The position numbers and the translations under genes are program-made. Positions 5,762 to 6,003 of a stretch of DNA of 6,003 nucleotides are shown here, piece after piece. Where the stretch lies: the NCBI GenBank assembly GCA_023435945.1, contig JAEZLB010000373.1:1-6003 (forward strand), read 5' to 3'. Position 1 is the first letter of the stretch, and every line of letters begins with the position of its first letter. The DNA is from Pseudomonadota bacterium. GTDB taxonomy: Bacteria; Pseudomonadota; Gammaproteobacteria; Burkholderiales; Burkholderiaceae_D. The notes under the pieces were generated by a model. The model was not told the DNA's origin. It worked only from the letters and a program-made list of their open reading frames with translations, and did not search any database.

Positions 5762-6003
5762 TTACGCTTTGTTCAATAGCATTTCATTCACGCGCTTCAC
5801 GAATGCGGCAGGGTCGGCGAGGGCACCGCCTTCCGCCAGCTTGGCCTGGTCGAACAGAACGTGGGTCCAGTCGTCGAACTTGCCATCTTCATACTTCAAT
5901 CGTTGCACCAGCGGATGGGTGGGATTGATTTCGAGGATGGGCTTGGATTCCGGCGCACTCTGGCCAGCCGCTTTCAGCATGCGCACCAGGTTGGTCGACA
6001 TTT
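5762..6003 (-). CDS. htpG: Molecular chaperone HtpG (Hsp90), C-terminal end (runs off right edge)
   Basis: Only the last 79 or so residues are present, ending at the TAA at 5764-5762. They match the C-terminal dimerisation domain of bacterial Hsp90: an opening [14 protein letters not shown] corresponds to MSTQMAKLFAAAGQ in E. coli, followed by I-x-E-(I/L)-NP-x-HPLVQRL, a W/LL-DQA-x-LAEGG segment, and the closing [16 protein letters not shown]. The first visible Met (6001) is therefore internal and not a start; the ATPase and middle domains lie to the right. HtpG is a cytosolic ATP-dependent chaperone, commonly heat-induced; its promoter is not in view. Confidence 0.95.
   Translation of the reverse strand, partial: MSTNLVRMLKAAGQSAPESKPILEINPTHPLVQRLKYEDGKFDDWTHVLFDQAKLAEGGALADPAAFVKRVNEMLLNKA

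Overview
The window is about 6 kb of GC-rich chromosomal DNA from a Gram-negative bacterium. Protein signatures suggest a betaproteobacterium, perhaps Burkholderiales/Oxalobacteraceae; that placement rests on recognition of protein style and gene order, not on a search. I see no insertion sequence, CRISPR array, tRNA, rRNA, phage gene or attachment site. The region looks like ordinary core chromosome.

Left part (1-2261, minus strand): a three-gene operon read right to left. It encodes a membrane sensor histidine kinase of the GlrK/QseE type, a small coiled-coil lipoprotein of the QseG type, and the start of a response regulator whose receiver domain closely resembles GlrR/QseF. The genes overlap at both junctions (11 bp, then 4 bp), so translation is probably coupled. 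This is the same gene order as enterobacterial glrK-qseG-glrR. The regulator runs off the left edge, so its expected sigma54-activator domains are not visible.

Middle part (2262-4843): a 462-bp gene-free region separates the kinase operon from a divergent gene for a classical NADP-preferring short-chain dehydrogenase/reductase (SDR). A 254-bp gap follows, then a complete alanine dehydrogenase gene (ald) with all key catalytic residues. The ald leader can be drawn as a three-way-junction RNA ending just before the ribosome binding site. This is the most interesting unexplained structure in the window, but chance cannot be excluded without comparative data.

Right part (4844-6003): a strong bidirectional terminator closes ald and also serves the convergent genes. 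On the minus strand, read from the right edge, come the C-terminus of the chaperone HtpG, its own terminator, a 79-residue two-helix membrane protein and an unrecognised soluble protein of about 131 residues. The last two are probably cotranscribed and have no function I can assign.

Functionally the window combines an envelope-sensing two-component system, alanine catabolism, a generic oxidoreductase and a heat-shock chaperone. Apart from the kinase operon and the small hypothetical pair, the neighbours do not form an obvious shared pathway. I did not find a convincing new multi-gene system.
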